From Tepidaquicella sp964564635 (GTDB taxonomy: Bacteria; Bacteroidota; Ignavibacteria; Tepidaquicellales; Tepidaquicellaceae): a stretch of 64,000 bases of DNA. This document shows positions 16,490 through 26,309 of this stretch, in pieces. The stretch is from the NCBI GenBank assembly GCA_964564635.1, contig CAZMAR010000002.1, positions 434,001 to 498,000 on the forward strand, written 5' to 3'. A program made the position numbers and the translations under genes. How positions within the stretch are numbered: position 1 is the first letter of the stretch; every line of letters begins with the position of its first letter. Under the pieces are notes generated by a model that ran no database searches, was not told where the DNA came from, and saw nothing but the letters and a program-made list of their open reading frames with translations.

Positions 16490-18439
16490 TTACTTGATAT
16501 CAAAATAAATTTTATTGTTTGCTATTGCATAAGTAGATAAATGAGTGTATGCAGTTAAAATTAGTTTTAATTTTTCATTTTCTTCTTTGTAAATATCCGA
16601 AAGATTATTTAATCCCGCAGGATCAGTTTTGTAATTATATAAAATGTTCTGCTTTTCGAAATCTGTAAGCAAAATTAAACTATCAGAAAAAACGCAAAAT
16701 AAATTTCCCCATTTTTCAAATACATATTTTGTTTTATTTGTGTCAAGTATTGATGTTCCCATAGAAGAATGTACTGTAGAAACTTTTAAGATATCGAGAA
16801 TTGTAGGTAAAATATCCACCTGTGAACATATTCTGTTATTTACTGCAGGGGAGATATGCTTTGGGGAATATATTAAAAACGGAATATGGAATGTACTTAA
16901 AAGATCTGTTCTTGAATTGTATAGAGTATGGTCAGCTGTTATTATAAATATTGTATTATCAAACCATTTAAAATTTGATATATAATTAAAAAACTTTTCC
17001 AGAGAATAATCTGAATATCTAATTGCAAGGTCAAGTTCATTTTCTCCTTTAAACTTATCAAAAATATCTTTTCTGTTTTCAGGTAAAGTGAACGGGTCAT
17101 GGGAAGAAAGAGAGAAAATTACAGCCAAAAAAGGTTCTTTTGTAGAATTGAGTATATCCGCAGTATAAATGAAAAAAGGTTCATCATAAATTCCCCATGC
17201 ACCATCATAACAATTATTAAGAGAGTCCTTGAAATCTTCTTTCCCATAATAATTTAAAAAGCCACAAATTTTTGAAAACCCGAGAAATCCCATAGAACCA
17301 GTAGTAGCACCGTGATGAAAACTTGTACTATATCCATTTTCTTTTAGAATTGTACCAATTCCCCTGAATCTATCCATTTCCATTGAAGAATTTATGATAG
17401 ATGTATTAAATAATGAAGGTATGGAAGCTAAAATCGTAGGTACCGCTTCAATAGACCTTTGTCCGTTGGCAAGAAATTTTGTGAACAACATTCCCTTAGT
17501 TGCAATGCTGTCGAAGAAAGGAGTGAGTGATTTTTCACCAGCAATATATCCACAGTATTTTGCTGACCAACTTTCCATTATAAATATAACAACATTAAGA
17601 TTTTTTGATTGTTCATTAAATTGTGTTTTTCTGAGAAATGGATAATCATTGTTAATAAAAGTTTCGTCTTTCGACTGCAAATATTCTCTTACAATTTTTT
17701 GTGCTGTTTCCTGTGGAATGTATTTTATCTCTGGTATATTATTTTGAAAAAAACTTTGAGTTACACTAAAAGTTGTATTCAAGGTTAAGTAACAGGTTTC
17801 CGGCTTATCCGTTATAAATGCATCTGCTGGTCTTATTGGCCTTAATTGAAAACCTCCTCTAACACCAATTATTATTATACCTGCTAATATTAAGAAACTA
17901 AATATTTCTGCAAAATTAGATTTATAATCCTTAATTTTTTTATATAGAAAGTTTAGAAATATTACTGTGAAAAAACTGAATAAAATTACCAATATAAACA
18001 TTAGTCCAGAAAGGAAATAATGATTTAAAACAAGAGCAGGAAAAAATCTTACGACATCTTCCACCATTACCATAATTTCATAGGATAGTCTTCTTTGTGT
18101 TGTTGCAAAGTAACCGTAATCTGTTATATTTAGTGCAATGAAAAAAAGATTTATCAGAATAAATAAAAAAATAAGTATAACTCTATACCATTTATATTTT
18201 GGTCTTAGAAAAGGAATATTATATAGTACTATTAAAAATAAATTTGATAATAAAATTCCAGAGAGGTCAAATCTCATTCCTGATAGAAATGAGTTAATTA
18301 GTTCAGTTAGAGGTATATTTTTGAAAGCGCTATAATTAGATATTAAGAATCCTACTCTAAGTAATGAGTAGATTAGCATCAAAATTAAAATCCAAATTAT
18401 AGTAATTTTAAATCTTTTAGTAAATATGTGTTTTATCAT
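16490..18439 (-). CDS. LtaS-like membrane phosphoglycerol/phosphoethanolamine transferase family protein (sulfatase fold)
   Basis: The 649-aa protein has five N-terminal transmembrane helices (up to about residue 205) followed by an extracytoplasmic alkaline-phosphatase-superfamily domain (about 275-600). That domain opens with VVIFIMESWSAKYCGY, where the first metal ligand Glu lies, and later has TADHTLYNS. The length and layout match lipoteichoic-acid-synthase-like proteins, which in diderm bacteria modify envelope glycans or lipids. The nucleophile site reads NGQRSIEA, with Ser329 where LtaS-type enzymes usually have Thr. It is flanked by a 270-bp gap on one side and the divergent arsR on the other, so it is probably monocistronic. 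The substrate is unknown. Confidence 0.85.
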   Translation of the reverse strand: MIKHIFTKRFKITIIWILILMLIYSLLRVGFLISNYSAFKNIPLTELINSFLSGMRFDLSGILLSNLFLIVLYNIPFLRPKYKWYRVILIFLFILINLFFIALNITDYGYFATTQRRLSYEIMVMVEDVVRFFPALVLNHYFLSGLMFILVILFSFFTVIFLNFLYKKIKDYKSNFAEIFSFLILAGIIIIGVRGGFQLRPIRPADAFITDKPETCYLTLNTTFSVTQSFFQNNIPEIKYIPQETAQKIVREYLQSKDETFINNDYPFLRKTQFNEQSKNLNVVIFIMESWSAKYCGYIAGEKSLTPFFDSIATKGMLFTKFLANGQRSIEAVPTILASIPSLFNTSIINSSMEMDRFRGIGTILKENGYSTSFHHGATTGSMGFLGFSKICGFLNYYGKEDFKDSLNNCYDGAWGIYDEPFFIYTADILNSTKEPFLAVIFSLSSHDPFTLPENRKDIFDKFKGENELDLAIRYSDYSLEKFFNYISNFKWFDNTIFIITADHTLYNSRTDLLSTFHIPFLIYSPKHISPAVNNRICSQVDILPTILDILKVSTVHSSMGTSILDTNKTKYVFEKWGNLFCVFSDSLILLTDFEKQNILYNYKTDPAGLNNLSDIYKEENEKLKLILTAYTHLSTYAIANNKIYFDIK

Positions 18440-18547
18440 AATGAATTTTATAGCTAATAAAAATAGTAAAAATGAAAGGAAGAATTAATTTAAAAATTAG
18501 TGAGGTGATTAAAAGGTCTTTAATTTTGATTGAAGTTAGTAAATATT

Positions 18548-18565
18548 TATCGTATATTTACGATA
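18548..18565. promoter_or_regulatory. Putative ArsR operator in front of arsR-arsM
   Basis: This is a perfect 7-bp inverted repeat around TATT (TATCGTA-TATT-TACGATA), ending 18 bp before the preferred arsR ATG. Autoregulation by ArsR through such sites is typical of the family. It shares its spacer and CGT...ACG core with the site at 4409-4428. A longer reading of arsR from a TTG at 18530 would run through this site, which argues against that start. Confidence 0.6.
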
Positions 18566-18583
18566 TATAATATTATATTAGAT

Positions 18584-18892
18584 ATGATGAAAGCAAAAAA
18601 AGGTAATTTTCATAAAGATTTGGTAGAAATTTCTGAATTTGCAAAAACATTATCTCATCCTGCAAGATTGTATATTCTGAAAATATTGTCAGAACAGAAT
18701 GAATGCATTTGTGGGGAAATAGTTAAAATCACTCCACTTTCGCAGGCAACTGTGTCCCAGCATTTAAAGGAACTAAAAAAAATTGGTGTCATTGTAGGAA
18801 GAATTCAGGGTGTAAAATCGTGTTATTGTATTAACAGAAATAGACTCAAATATTTATCAAATAAAATGAACACATTTTTTAAAAATATTTAA
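18584..18892 (+). CDS. arsR: ArsR/SmtB-family metalloregulatory repressor
   Basis: I place the start at ATG 18584 (an alternative ATG follows directly at 18587), giving 102 aa, because the upstream TTG would place the operator palindrome inside the gene. The protein is a winged-helix ArsR repressor: AKTLSHPARLYILKIL, a metal site ECICGEI with two cysteines, the recognition helix LSQATVSQHLKELKK, and a wing followed by SCYC. The CIC pair corresponds to the CVC As(III) site of classical ArsR. It should repress its own operon and perhaps the permease operon at 4.4 kb until arsenite binds. arsM follows after 14 bp. Confidence 0.9.
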   Translation: MMKAKKGNFHKDLVEISEFAKTLSHPARLYILKILSEQNECICGEIVKITPLSQATVSQHLKELKKIGVIVGRIQGVKSCYCINRNRLKYLSNKMNTFFKNI

Positions 18893-18906
18893 AAAAGAAA
18901 TTAGAT

Positions 18907-19707
18907 ATGTCTGATGATAATAAAATTAAAAAGGAAGTAAAAAAGAAATACTCTCAAATCTCTGTTAACGCAACCCCTAATTCTAAATGTTGCCCTTCCT
19001 GTTGTGGCTCCGATACAGAATTTTCTTTTTTAAATGAAGATTATTCAACCATTGATGGTTATGTTCCTGAGGCTGATATGAAACTTGGTTGTGGTTTACC
19101 TACTGAGTATGCAAATATAAATTCTGGAGATGTTGTGGTAGATTTAGGATGTGGTGCTGGTAATGATGTTTTTATTGCAAGGAAAATAGTAGGAAAAGAT
19201 GGTAAAGTATATGGAATTGATTTTACTCACGATATGATAAAACGGGCAAATGAAAATCTAAAAAAATTAAATTATGATAATGTTTTTTTCTTATATGGGG
19301 ATATAGAAAACTTGCCTCTAAATGACAATTTTGCTGATGTTGTTATAAGCAACTGTGTATTAAATTTAGTACCTGATAAGAAAAAAGCATTTTCAGAAAT
19401 TTATCGGATTTTAAAAGCAAAAGGTCATTTTTCAATTTCGGATGTAGTATCGACCAAAAATATTCCAGATATATTGAAAAAAATTGCTGAACTTTATACT
19501 GGTTGCATTTCCGGTACTATAACTCTTGAAGAATATGTAGAGATTATTGAGAAAGCTGGCTTTAAAAATATTAAAATACAAAGTAAGAAAAAAATATACA
19601 TTCCAGATGATATTTTTCTAAAATTTATCACCAAAGAAGAACTTGATAAATTTAACAGTTCAGGTATGGAGTTTTTTAGTGTAAACCTTTATGCTGAAAA
19701 ATTTTAA
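18907..19707 (+). CDS. arsM: Arsenite S-adenosylmethionine methyltransferase
   Basis: The 266-aa class I methyltransferase converts As(III) to methylated arsenicals using SAM. A cysteine-rich N-terminus (SKCCPSCCGS, about 26-35) precedes Cys62 in the LGCGLP segment, the SAM-binding DLGCGAGND, and Cys200 in TGCISG. The Cys62/Cys200 positions match the conserved arsenic-binding cysteines of the family. It is in one unit with arsR, 14 bp downstream. A transport partner is likely the ArsP-type permease encoded 14 kb away, since ArsP proteins are known to export methylarsenite; the pairing is inference. Confidence 0.93.
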   Translation: MSDDNKIKKEVKKKYSQISVNATPNSKCCPSCCGSDTEFSFLNEDYSTIDGYVPEADMKLGCGLPTEYANINSGDVVVDLGCGAGNDVFIARKIVGKDGKVYGIDFTHDMIKRANENLKKLNYDNVFFLYGDIENLPLNDNFADVVISNCVLNLVPDKKKAFSEIYRILKAKGHFSISDVVSTKNIPDILKKIAELYTGCISGTITLEEYVEIIEKAGFKNIKIQSKKKIYIPDDIFLKFITKEELDKFNSSGMEFFSVNLYAEKF

Positions 19708-19955
19708 TTGTTAGTATAAATTTAATATTCTCATAACAATTATTACTGGATTATTAAAGGGGGCAATTATTTTCGCAGATATATAAGGGGTACACAGTTA
19801 AAATTTTAATATTGCAATTTAATTTATATATTTTTATGTTATACTTGATATTATATTTATATTGGTTTTTAAGATTTTACTTTTTTGAGGTTATAATCAG
19901 AAACATCATTGATATAAATAAGCAGTTCTATTAAATAAAATTAAAAGGAGATAAA

Positions 19956-22069
19956 ATGAAAAAAATCTTTTCTTTTGTTCTTTTTATTTCCATCCTTTTT
20001 GTATTGGTTATCGGAGGGGAAGCTCAGTACAAGTATGAAAATCCGGTCTGGATAAAGAATAATACTTCTACTACACTAACTAATGTACAGGTTTTGATTA
20101 TTTTCAATACAGCAGTACCAATTTCAAATGGGTGGATGCAAGCAAATGGTAATGATATAAGGTTTACTTCAAGTTGTGGGGGCTCGGTTTTTCTTGATTA
20201 TTTTCTGGAAGGTTATATCAATACCGATACAACACGAATCTGGTTAAAGGTACCCTCCATAGGGGCGAATGATTCAACTCTCGTTTACCTCTACTATGGA
20301 AATGCGAGTGCAACCTCTGGATCTACACTTACAGTTTTTGATGGTCCTCATTCAGGATGTGATAGTGTTGTGGTTACTTCAACAAACACTGTGAGTAATT
20401 GTCAGAGGGGTTTTGCTTTTACACCAACAGAGGATGTTTTGATTGCTTATTTTGGGAAAAGAATTCCTAATGTTACACAAAGATATGTGACACTGTTTGA
20501 TGCGACTACACAAGCATTATTAGTTCAAATTCAAGTTGACCCAAGGTTGCCGGGCAATATAACTACAATCTTTTGCCTACACCATTCTGGGCAAGGACCG
20601 GTGTTCAATATGTAATTGCACTATATAACGGTTCTGGAGATATGTATTATTATGGTACGAGTTCTCAAATTGGACAACATATGACTTATGGAAATATGAG
20701 ATATAGGAACACCTGCACACAAAACGATTTCCCAAATTCAACTTTAACAAATTACCACTATGGGACTCCTGACTTTCTGTATTATGTGAAACAAAATGTA
20801 ACTCCTGCTCCAACAGTAACAGTTTTACCTCCAGCGGATACAACCACACCAGCCGCACCAACAAATTTAACTGCAACAGCAGGAAGTGGCTCTGCTCTTC
20901 TTAAATGGAATAAAAATTCTGAATTTGATATGAAAGAGTATAGGGTTTTTAGAAATACAGTTAATAATCCTGCAACAGCTACTCAGATTGGTGTGGTTAC
21001 ACATCCAGATACTACTTTCAATGCAACCGGGCTTACAAATGGTACAACATACTATTTCTGGGTAAAAGCGGTTGATAGATATTGTGACCCAAAGATTAGT
21101 TCAGTCAGTAATGTTGCAAGTTGTACTCCCGGTGGTGGTGCAGCAGTTGTTAATAGAAGTATTGTATTACCAACCCCTGGAGTTAATACAAATTATGTAA
21201 TGATACCATATAATCCTGCTATGATTTGGACAGGCAATCAAGTTACAATTGAAGCATGGATAAAGATAGGTGGTACAACAACTGCAAATACAATACTTAA
21301 CAAAGGGGCAGCATCATTTGACTATCAATTAGGAATAAATGCCTCTACAGCTAATCCATTTTTTAGGGCACAGAGTACAATTGTATTAGCTTCTGCAGTT
21401 ACAATTCCTGTTAATGTCTGGACTCACTTAGCTGTTGTATCTAACGGTACTACAGTTATATTTTATGTTAATGGTTCACCCGCACAAACCTTAAATAATG
21501 CAACTACACTTGGTTCCTCAACAAATGAAATGAGAATTGGTAGAGGTAATAATGACGCTGGTTCTGGTAAATTAGATGAAGTTAGGCTTTGGAGTGTTGC
21601 AAGAACAGAATCTGAGATAGCCAATAATATGTGTAACAAATGGATTCCCAATACTACTACCGGTTTGAAAGCAATATGGCACTTTGATAGCACATTTGTT
21701 GATTCTGTAAGTGGGTTTAACGGAACCCCAGTGGGAACAGTTACATTTGATACTGCAAATAATTGTATGCAAACTTCAATCAAGAATGTACAGGCTGAAA
21801 TTCCAACCGAATTTTATTTAAGTCAAAACTATCCTAACCCATTTAACCCGAATACAACAATTAAGTTTAGCTTGCCTAAAGATGCTTATGTTGAATTGAA
21901 AATTTATGATATAACAGGAAGAGAAGTTGCAACACTTGTTAGTGACCCATATAAAGCTGGAACATATATTATTGATTTTAATGCTGGGCATCTGGCAAGT
22001 GGTGTTTATTTCTATAAAATCGTTGCGGGTGAGTTTAGTGATGTAAAGAAGATGATTATACTGAAGTAA
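19956..22069 (+). pseudogene. Frameshifted T9SS-secreted protein (DUF2341-like, fibronectin-III, LamG, sorting domain)
   Basis: Two overlapping open frames form one gene. The first (19956-20615) carries a signal peptide ending near residue 23 and a DUF2341-like domain (YKYENPVWIKNN...). The second frame is open from 20540 and continues with a fibronectin-III-like domain, a LamG-type domain (VTIEAWIKIGG..., GKLDEVRLW) and the NYPNPFNPNTTIKF sorting domain ending at 22069. The shift needed is -1 and the coding sense is continuous across it. One missing G in the GGG at 20552-20554 would join the frames. This is either a true lesion or a sequencing error. A good AAGGAG site precedes the ATG and a strong terminator follows the stop. 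Confidence 0.82.
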
Positions 22070-22094
22070 TCATTCATTTTAAAATATTAAATAC

Positions 22095-22127
22095 AGCGGT
22101 TCATAATATTTTATGAACCGCTTTTTA
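22095..22127 (+). terminator. Rho-independent terminator
   Basis: Perfect 12-bp arms (22095-22106 and 22111-22122) with a TATT loop are followed by a T-run. The hairpin lies 25 bp after the stop of the frameshifted T9SS gene and should end its transcript. Confidence 0.92.
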
Positions 22128-22198
22128 TTTATATTATTTTTTATAAATACTTTTATTCCAATTATTTTTTGCTATATTTGATATCAAAACCGGATAAT

Positions 22199-23071
22199 AT
22201 GAAGTTTAAAAATTTTTTAGTTGCACTATTATTTCTTTCTGTATTTTATTTTCTATCTAATTCCTGTAATGACCCCGCAAATTTAGTTAAGGTTGTTTAT
22301 AATAGAGTATCTGCAAAGGAAAGACTTGATTCTGCGATTGTTCAGGCAACAAGAAAATACGGGACACAAACAAAACTCGTTCTCATTATAGGGCAAAATG
22401 TAATTTTTGAAGGTGCGGATAAAGGTAAAACCGATATTGCTGCAATTACAGTACTCTCGGACCCAAATAATATTGGTGCATGGATTTATGTTTTTAAGAA
22501 GCCTGGTACTGATACGCTGGCTGTCTTTACTCCGAATCCCATTCCCGGTTCTAAGGACTGTATAGAATTAACTCAATTTTTCAATTTAAGTACAGTTATA
22601 AATTTAATTTCCGATACTTCCGCAAAAAATATTATTTCAGGTGCACTAACTTTATTAAACAATATTAACTTCAATATTACGACTTCCACAAATTCTATTA
22701 TTGATAGTGATATATCATTAGAATATGCAAATACCTCAAACCCGGTAATTAAGTTTGATTCGTCTTTTATTCCAGCCCCAAGTTATTTAAATGGAAATTA
22801 TTTTTTCAACAATAATATTACTGGTGCAACGAAATCTGTAAATATGTTTTTAATACCAGCACTTGGTACTCTAAACCTACCTCAATACATAACCGGCTTA
22901 ACAGGTTTTCCTAATGATTTATGGATTGTAAATTATAAAAAAACTTTTAATAACAATATTACTGAGAATTTAATTTTGTCAACAGTAGTTGAGAATAATC
23001 AAATTTTAACAATCCCATTTCTTTCTCTTTCAAGTAAGGTAATAAATCTATCCAAATATGTAAACAGGTAA
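22199..23071 (+). CDS. Lipoprotein of unknown function
   Basis: I prefer ATG 22199 over an upstream in-frame TTG because it places a typical lipoprotein signal at the N-terminus (MKFKNFLVALLFLSVFYF, then SNSC with Cys23 as the lipidation site). The mature part is about 268 aa, without membrane segments, and has no motif I recognise. A first half (about 40-140) with alternating strands and a second half rich in Asn, Ser and Thr suggest a beta-rich surface or periplasmic protein. It faces the convergent YCF48 gene with only 5 bp between the stops. Confidence 0.7.
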   Translation: MKFKNFLVALLFLSVFYFLSNSCNDPANLVKVVYNRVSAKERLDSAIVQATRKYGTQTKLVLIIGQNVIFEGADKGKTDIAAITVLSDPNNIGAWIYVFKKPGTDTLAVFTPNPIPGSKDCIELTQFFNLSTVINLISDTSAKNIISGALTLLNNINFNITTSTNSIIDSDISLEYANTSNPVIKFDSSFIPAPSYLNGNYFFNNNITGATKSVNMFLIPALGTLNLPQYITGLTGFPNDLWIVNYKKTFNNNITENLILSTVVENNQILTIPFLSLSSKVINLSKYVNR

Positions 23072-23076
23072 TTTTA

Positions 23077-25290
23077 TTATTTTATATATACCATTTTCTT
23101 AACACAACTATAAGACTCGCCGTTATTTATAATTATTTTATAAAAGTAAATCCCACTTGCTAAATTTCGAGTTAATGTGCCAGTATTAAATGTTATGTGG
23201 TAAATACCTTCAGATAAATAAGTATCTAACAAAGTTGCAATTTCTTTTCCTGTAATATCATAAACTTTAATTTTCACATCAGAGTTAATAGGAATTTCAA
23301 ATTTAATAATTGTGGAACTATTAAAAGGATTAGGATAATTTTGATATAATAAGAATTTATCAGGGGTGTTTTGATTTTCAAATTTCTTTATAGAAACAGG
23401 AAACCCTCCTGATATAGTTTTAAAAATTGTTCCGGAGCTACCAACAAACCAACCTGTAAGAGAATTAACAAAACACAACGAAAAATTTACAGTAGATGTA
23501 CCAAAAGACTGGTCTATCCAGTTTGTACCTCCATTTGTGGTACATAAAATTTTATTACTACCGGTAACCCAACCGTTTAATGAATCAGCAAAATTAATTT
23601 CTTCAAAATTACAGGAACCAATAATAGCGGGGATTCCTGCCGATTGAGAGAACCAGTTAATTCCTGCATTAGTTGTTTTCAAAATAGTTTTGTACCAACC
23701 AGATAACCATCCTGTGTTTTCATTTACAAAGGATAATGAATTAAAATAAACATTTGTAGTACCTGTTGAAACAAGATACCAATTTGCACCACCGTTGGTC
23801 GTTCTAAGTAGTTTGCTCCACCATCCTGTTGCGAAACCTGTATTTGGGGAGCTGAAAAATATTGCTTCCAGAGAAGCAGTGTCTGAGACTACATTATATT
23901 GTACTGTCCAGTTGTTTCCGCCATTTGTTGTTTTTAATATTATTCCGGTTCTTGGAGGGGTGCTTTTATAACCAGCAGCCCAACCTGTTTCGGCTGATAT
24001 AAAAAATAATGATTTAAATAAGTAATTATACTGTTTGTATTTGGGGAGCCAATCAAAACCACCATTGGTTGTTTTTATAATATAGCTTGTGTCACCATTC
24101 ATTGATTTACCTGAAGCAAAACCGGTTGTACCAGAAGTAAAAAATAAATTGTCATAATGAAGCAAAGTAGAACTGATTTGCTGAAACCAATTCGTGCCGC
24201 CATTAGTTGTTTTCAGTAATGAGTTGTATGTCCCGGCAGCCCAACCTGTTTCAGGTGAGATGAATTTAACAGTATAAAAAGCGTTTGTTAAGCCCTGTGA
24301 TTGACTTTGCCATATCGTTCCTCCATCTGTTGTTTTAAATATTTTTCCCTCATATCCTGTAATCCAGCCGGTTGTGTTTGATACAAAATGTACTGAACGA
24401 TAATTTGTACAGTAAGGTAAATTCCCAGTTTGGGGAACCCAGGTATTACCACCATCAATTGTTTTTAAAACAATACATCCTTCATTACCACCAACAGCCC
24501 AACCTGTATCAGGAGAAGAGAAAAATATAGAAATAAAATCATTTATACTACCTGTGTTTAACACTGTCCAGTTATTACCCCCGTCTGTGGTTTTAATTAT
24601 TTTTCCACTATATCCAGAAGCCCAACCGATTTGATTAGAAATAAAAAACAATGAATATAAGCTTGTTGTCACACTGCAGTTAATTGGTATCCAATTTTCT
24701 CCACCATTTGTAGTTTTTAAAATATTTCCTGATAGTAAAGAGCCACATATCCATCCATAAAGATTATCAATAAAAAATACAGATGATAAAGTTCCAGTGC
24801 CACCGCTATTTTGTTCAAACCAATTGTTACCACCATCGGTTGTTTTTATTATTTTCCCGTTCATCCCTACTGCATATCCTGTATTTTGTGATGGAAAAGA
24901 TATGGAATACAAATCAGTTGCTAAACCTGTTGTTTGTTCTATCCAACTGTTACCACCATCCATTGTTTTGTAAACCTTTCCTTTAGTTCCACAAATGTAA
25001 CCTGTTTGTTCAGATAAAAAGATAAAAGAGTTTATACTGGTGGTATTTGGATAATTCCAATCTGGAATATTATAAGTTAGAATAATCCAGCTATTTCCAC
25101 CATCAGTTGATTTTATTAACGCTCGTCCTCCGCCTCCTGCGTAAATTACATTTTGACTAATTGCTTGTACTTTATAAAGGGGGTTACCCTGTGGGTATGG
25201 ATTTTGAGAAATCCACCCCAATTGAGAGAAAGAAAATTGGGAAATAAATATTTGAATAATGAATATTAAAAAAATATTTCTTGCTTTCAT
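23077..25290 (-). CDS. Long T9SS-secreted YCF48-repeat protein
   Basis: The 737-aa protein has a signal peptide (about 1-22) and about 13 consecutive 40-50-residue YCF48-type repeats. Each repeat has a Gly-Trp pair, a GKIFKTT/DGG stretch and a final N-W or S-W. A T9SS sorting domain closes the protein (NYPNPFNSSTIIKFEI to the end). With this many blades it may fold as two propellers. The repeats are similar at the DNA level too: CCACCATTTG-like stretches recur along the plus strand. It should be a surface or released structural protein. No catalytic residues are evident. Confidence 0.9.
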   Translation of the reverse strand: MKARNIFLIFIIQIFISQFSFSQLGWISQNPYPQGNPLYKVQAISQNVIYAGGGGRALIKSTDGGNSWIILTYNIPDWNYPNTTSINSFIFLSEQTGYICGTKGKVYKTMDGGNSWIEQTTGLATDLYSISFPSQNTGYAVGMNGKIIKTTDGGNNWFEQNSGGTGTLSSVFFIDNLYGWICGSLLSGNILKTTNGGENWIPINCSVTTSLYSLFFISNQIGWASGYSGKIIKTTDGGNNWTVLNTGSINDFISIFFSSPDTGWAVGGNEGCIVLKTIDGGNTWVPQTGNLPYCTNYRSVHFVSNTTGWITGYEGKIFKTTDGGTIWQSQSQGLTNAFYTVKFISPETGWAAGTYNSLLKTTNGGTNWFQQISSTLLHYDNLFFTSGTTGFASGKSMNGDTSYIIKTTNGGFDWLPKYKQYNYLFKSLFFISAETGWAAGYKSTPPRTGIILKTTNGGNNWTVQYNVVSDTASLEAIFFSSPNTGFATGWWSKLLRTTNGGANWYLVSTGTTNVYFNSLSFVNENTGWLSGWYKTILKTTNAGINWFSQSAGIPAIIGSCNFEEINFADSLNGWVTGSNKILCTTNGGTNWIDQSFGTSTVNFSLCFVNSLTGWFVGSSGTIFKTISGGFPVSIKKFENQNTPDKFLLYQNYPNPFNSSTIIKFEIPINSDVKIKVYDITGKEIATLLDTYLSEGIYHITFNTGTLTRNLASGIYFYKIIINNGESYSCVKKMVYIK

Positions 25291-25434
25291 ATTTATACTT
25301 AAAAATATTTTATTTTAAAATCTATATATCATTTCTATAATTATCAAGTTTATTTTATTAACACATAATTTATACAATCTTAAAAAATATTATATAACTT
25401 TACTGATTGACAAGTAAATGGTATAATTTTTCAA

Positions 25435-25584
25435 GTGGCTTACCAGAAAAAAACCGTGTGTTATGCGAATAAATTATTAAAGAACAGAAGGTTTATTTTC
25501 AAAAATATTGCCCCTGAATATTTTTCTTACATTCGGGATGAAATAAATTCTGATAATGCTGAGGAACCCCTTATAAAGGATTGA
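25435..25584 (+). CDS. Possible 49-codon ORF in the 25291-25614 gap
   Basis: In the 324-bp gap between the YCF48 gene and the next lipoprotein gene, a frame open from 25411 to 25584 allows a GTG start at 25435. The product would be basic in its first half and acidic at the end, with no signal peptide and no recognised motif. Base composition here is less AT-rich than its surroundings. It could be a small gene, the remnant of a larger one, or noise. I see nothing else in the gap. Confidence 0.2.
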   Translation: MAYQKKTVCYANKLLKNRRFIFKNIAPEYFSYIRDEINSDNAEEPLIKD

Positions 25585-25614
25585 TGTATAAAAATTAGAA
25601 CAATAAAATTTTTT

Positions 25615-26007
25615 ATGAGAAAAATTATTACCATATTAATAATACCATTACTATCACTTATCTTGATGAGTTGCGACAGGCTTTTAGTTGCTACTCATTA
25701 TGTAACTATTTATAATGATGATTATGATAAATATATTACTTGCGTATATGTAAGGGATTATTATGGATACAGTGGGAGGTGGAGTAAAAATCAAATTTAC
25801 AATAATATTTATCCAGGTGAGTCTGAATCAATACTGCTTGATGAAGGGAGATATGATTTTAAGATAGTAATGGAAGATGATTATTATTCTTATACACTCT
25901 ATGAAGAAGATGTATCAGTATATAGTGATATTACTTTGTATATAAGTTATTATAAACTATCCGATAATCAAAAGTCCAAAGTACTTAAAACTCCAAAGAT
26001 TAAGTAA
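25615..26007 (+). CDS. Small lipoprotein of unknown function
   Basis: The 130-aa protein has a clear lipoprotein signal: MRKIITILIIPLLSLILMSC with Cys20 as the lipidated residue. The mature domain of about 110 aa is very rich in Tyr and Asp (YNDDYDKY, VRDYYGYSGR, EDDYYSYTLYEEDV) and looks like a single beta-sandwich. I do not recognise a family. It is followed by the convergent DUF2892 gene after 15 bp and preceded by a 300-bp gap, so it is likely transcribed alone. Confidence 0.7.
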   Translation: MRKIITILIIPLLSLILMSCDRLLVATHYVTIYNDDYDKYITCVYVRDYYGYSGRWSKNQIYNNIYPGESESILLDEGRYDFKIVMEDDYYSYTLYEEDVSVYSDITLYISYYKLSDNQKSKVLKTPKIK

Positions 26008-26022
26008 ATAATGTAACTTATG

Positions 26023-26238
26023 TTAACTTTCCTTGTTCTTAATCTTACAGGTGTTTATTCCCAGAATAGTATAAAGTCCGCAGAAACCTATTAAACTTGT
26101 AATAACAAGAATCCCAGCAAAAATTAATAATATAATACCTAATGTTCCTGTTATTACTTTAGTAAAGAATAGAATAGCAATAATAATAGCTAAGAGTATT
26201 CTTAAAGTTTTATCTATTGAACCTACATTTTTTTTCAT
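26023..26238 (-). CDS. DUF2892 (YgaP-like) small inner-membrane protein
   Basis: The 71-aa protein begins MKKNVGSIDKTLRILLA and has two transmembrane helices (about 15-30 and 35-52) followed by GFCGLYTILGINTC, the conserved ending of the DUF2892 family. In YgaP this membrane region is fused to a rhodanese domain, but stand-alone copies like this one are common and have no defined function. Two cysteines near the C-terminus could take part in thiol chemistry. It sits between a lipoprotein gene and the TonB-dependent receptor gene. Confidence 0.85.
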   Translation of the reverse strand: MKKNVGSIDKTLRILLAIIIAILFFTKVITGTLGIILLIFAGILVITSLIGFCGLYTILGINTCKIKNKES

Positions 26239-26309
26239 TTCTAAATTTTATTTAATTTTATATTCATTTTCTTAAACATATAAATACTATAATAAGTTCG
26301 ATAAAATCA

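Noticed and set aside
18530..18583. TTG start for arsR giving 18 extra residues
   Set aside because: The extension runs through the operator palindrome and is not part of the ArsR fold; ATG 18584 fits better.
23410..25180. Regularly spaced CCACCATTTG-like words that could suggest a CRISPR array
   Set aside because: Spacing is variable, about 120-160 bp, and the words encode the conserved NGG-NW end of each YCF48 protein repeat on the minus strand.
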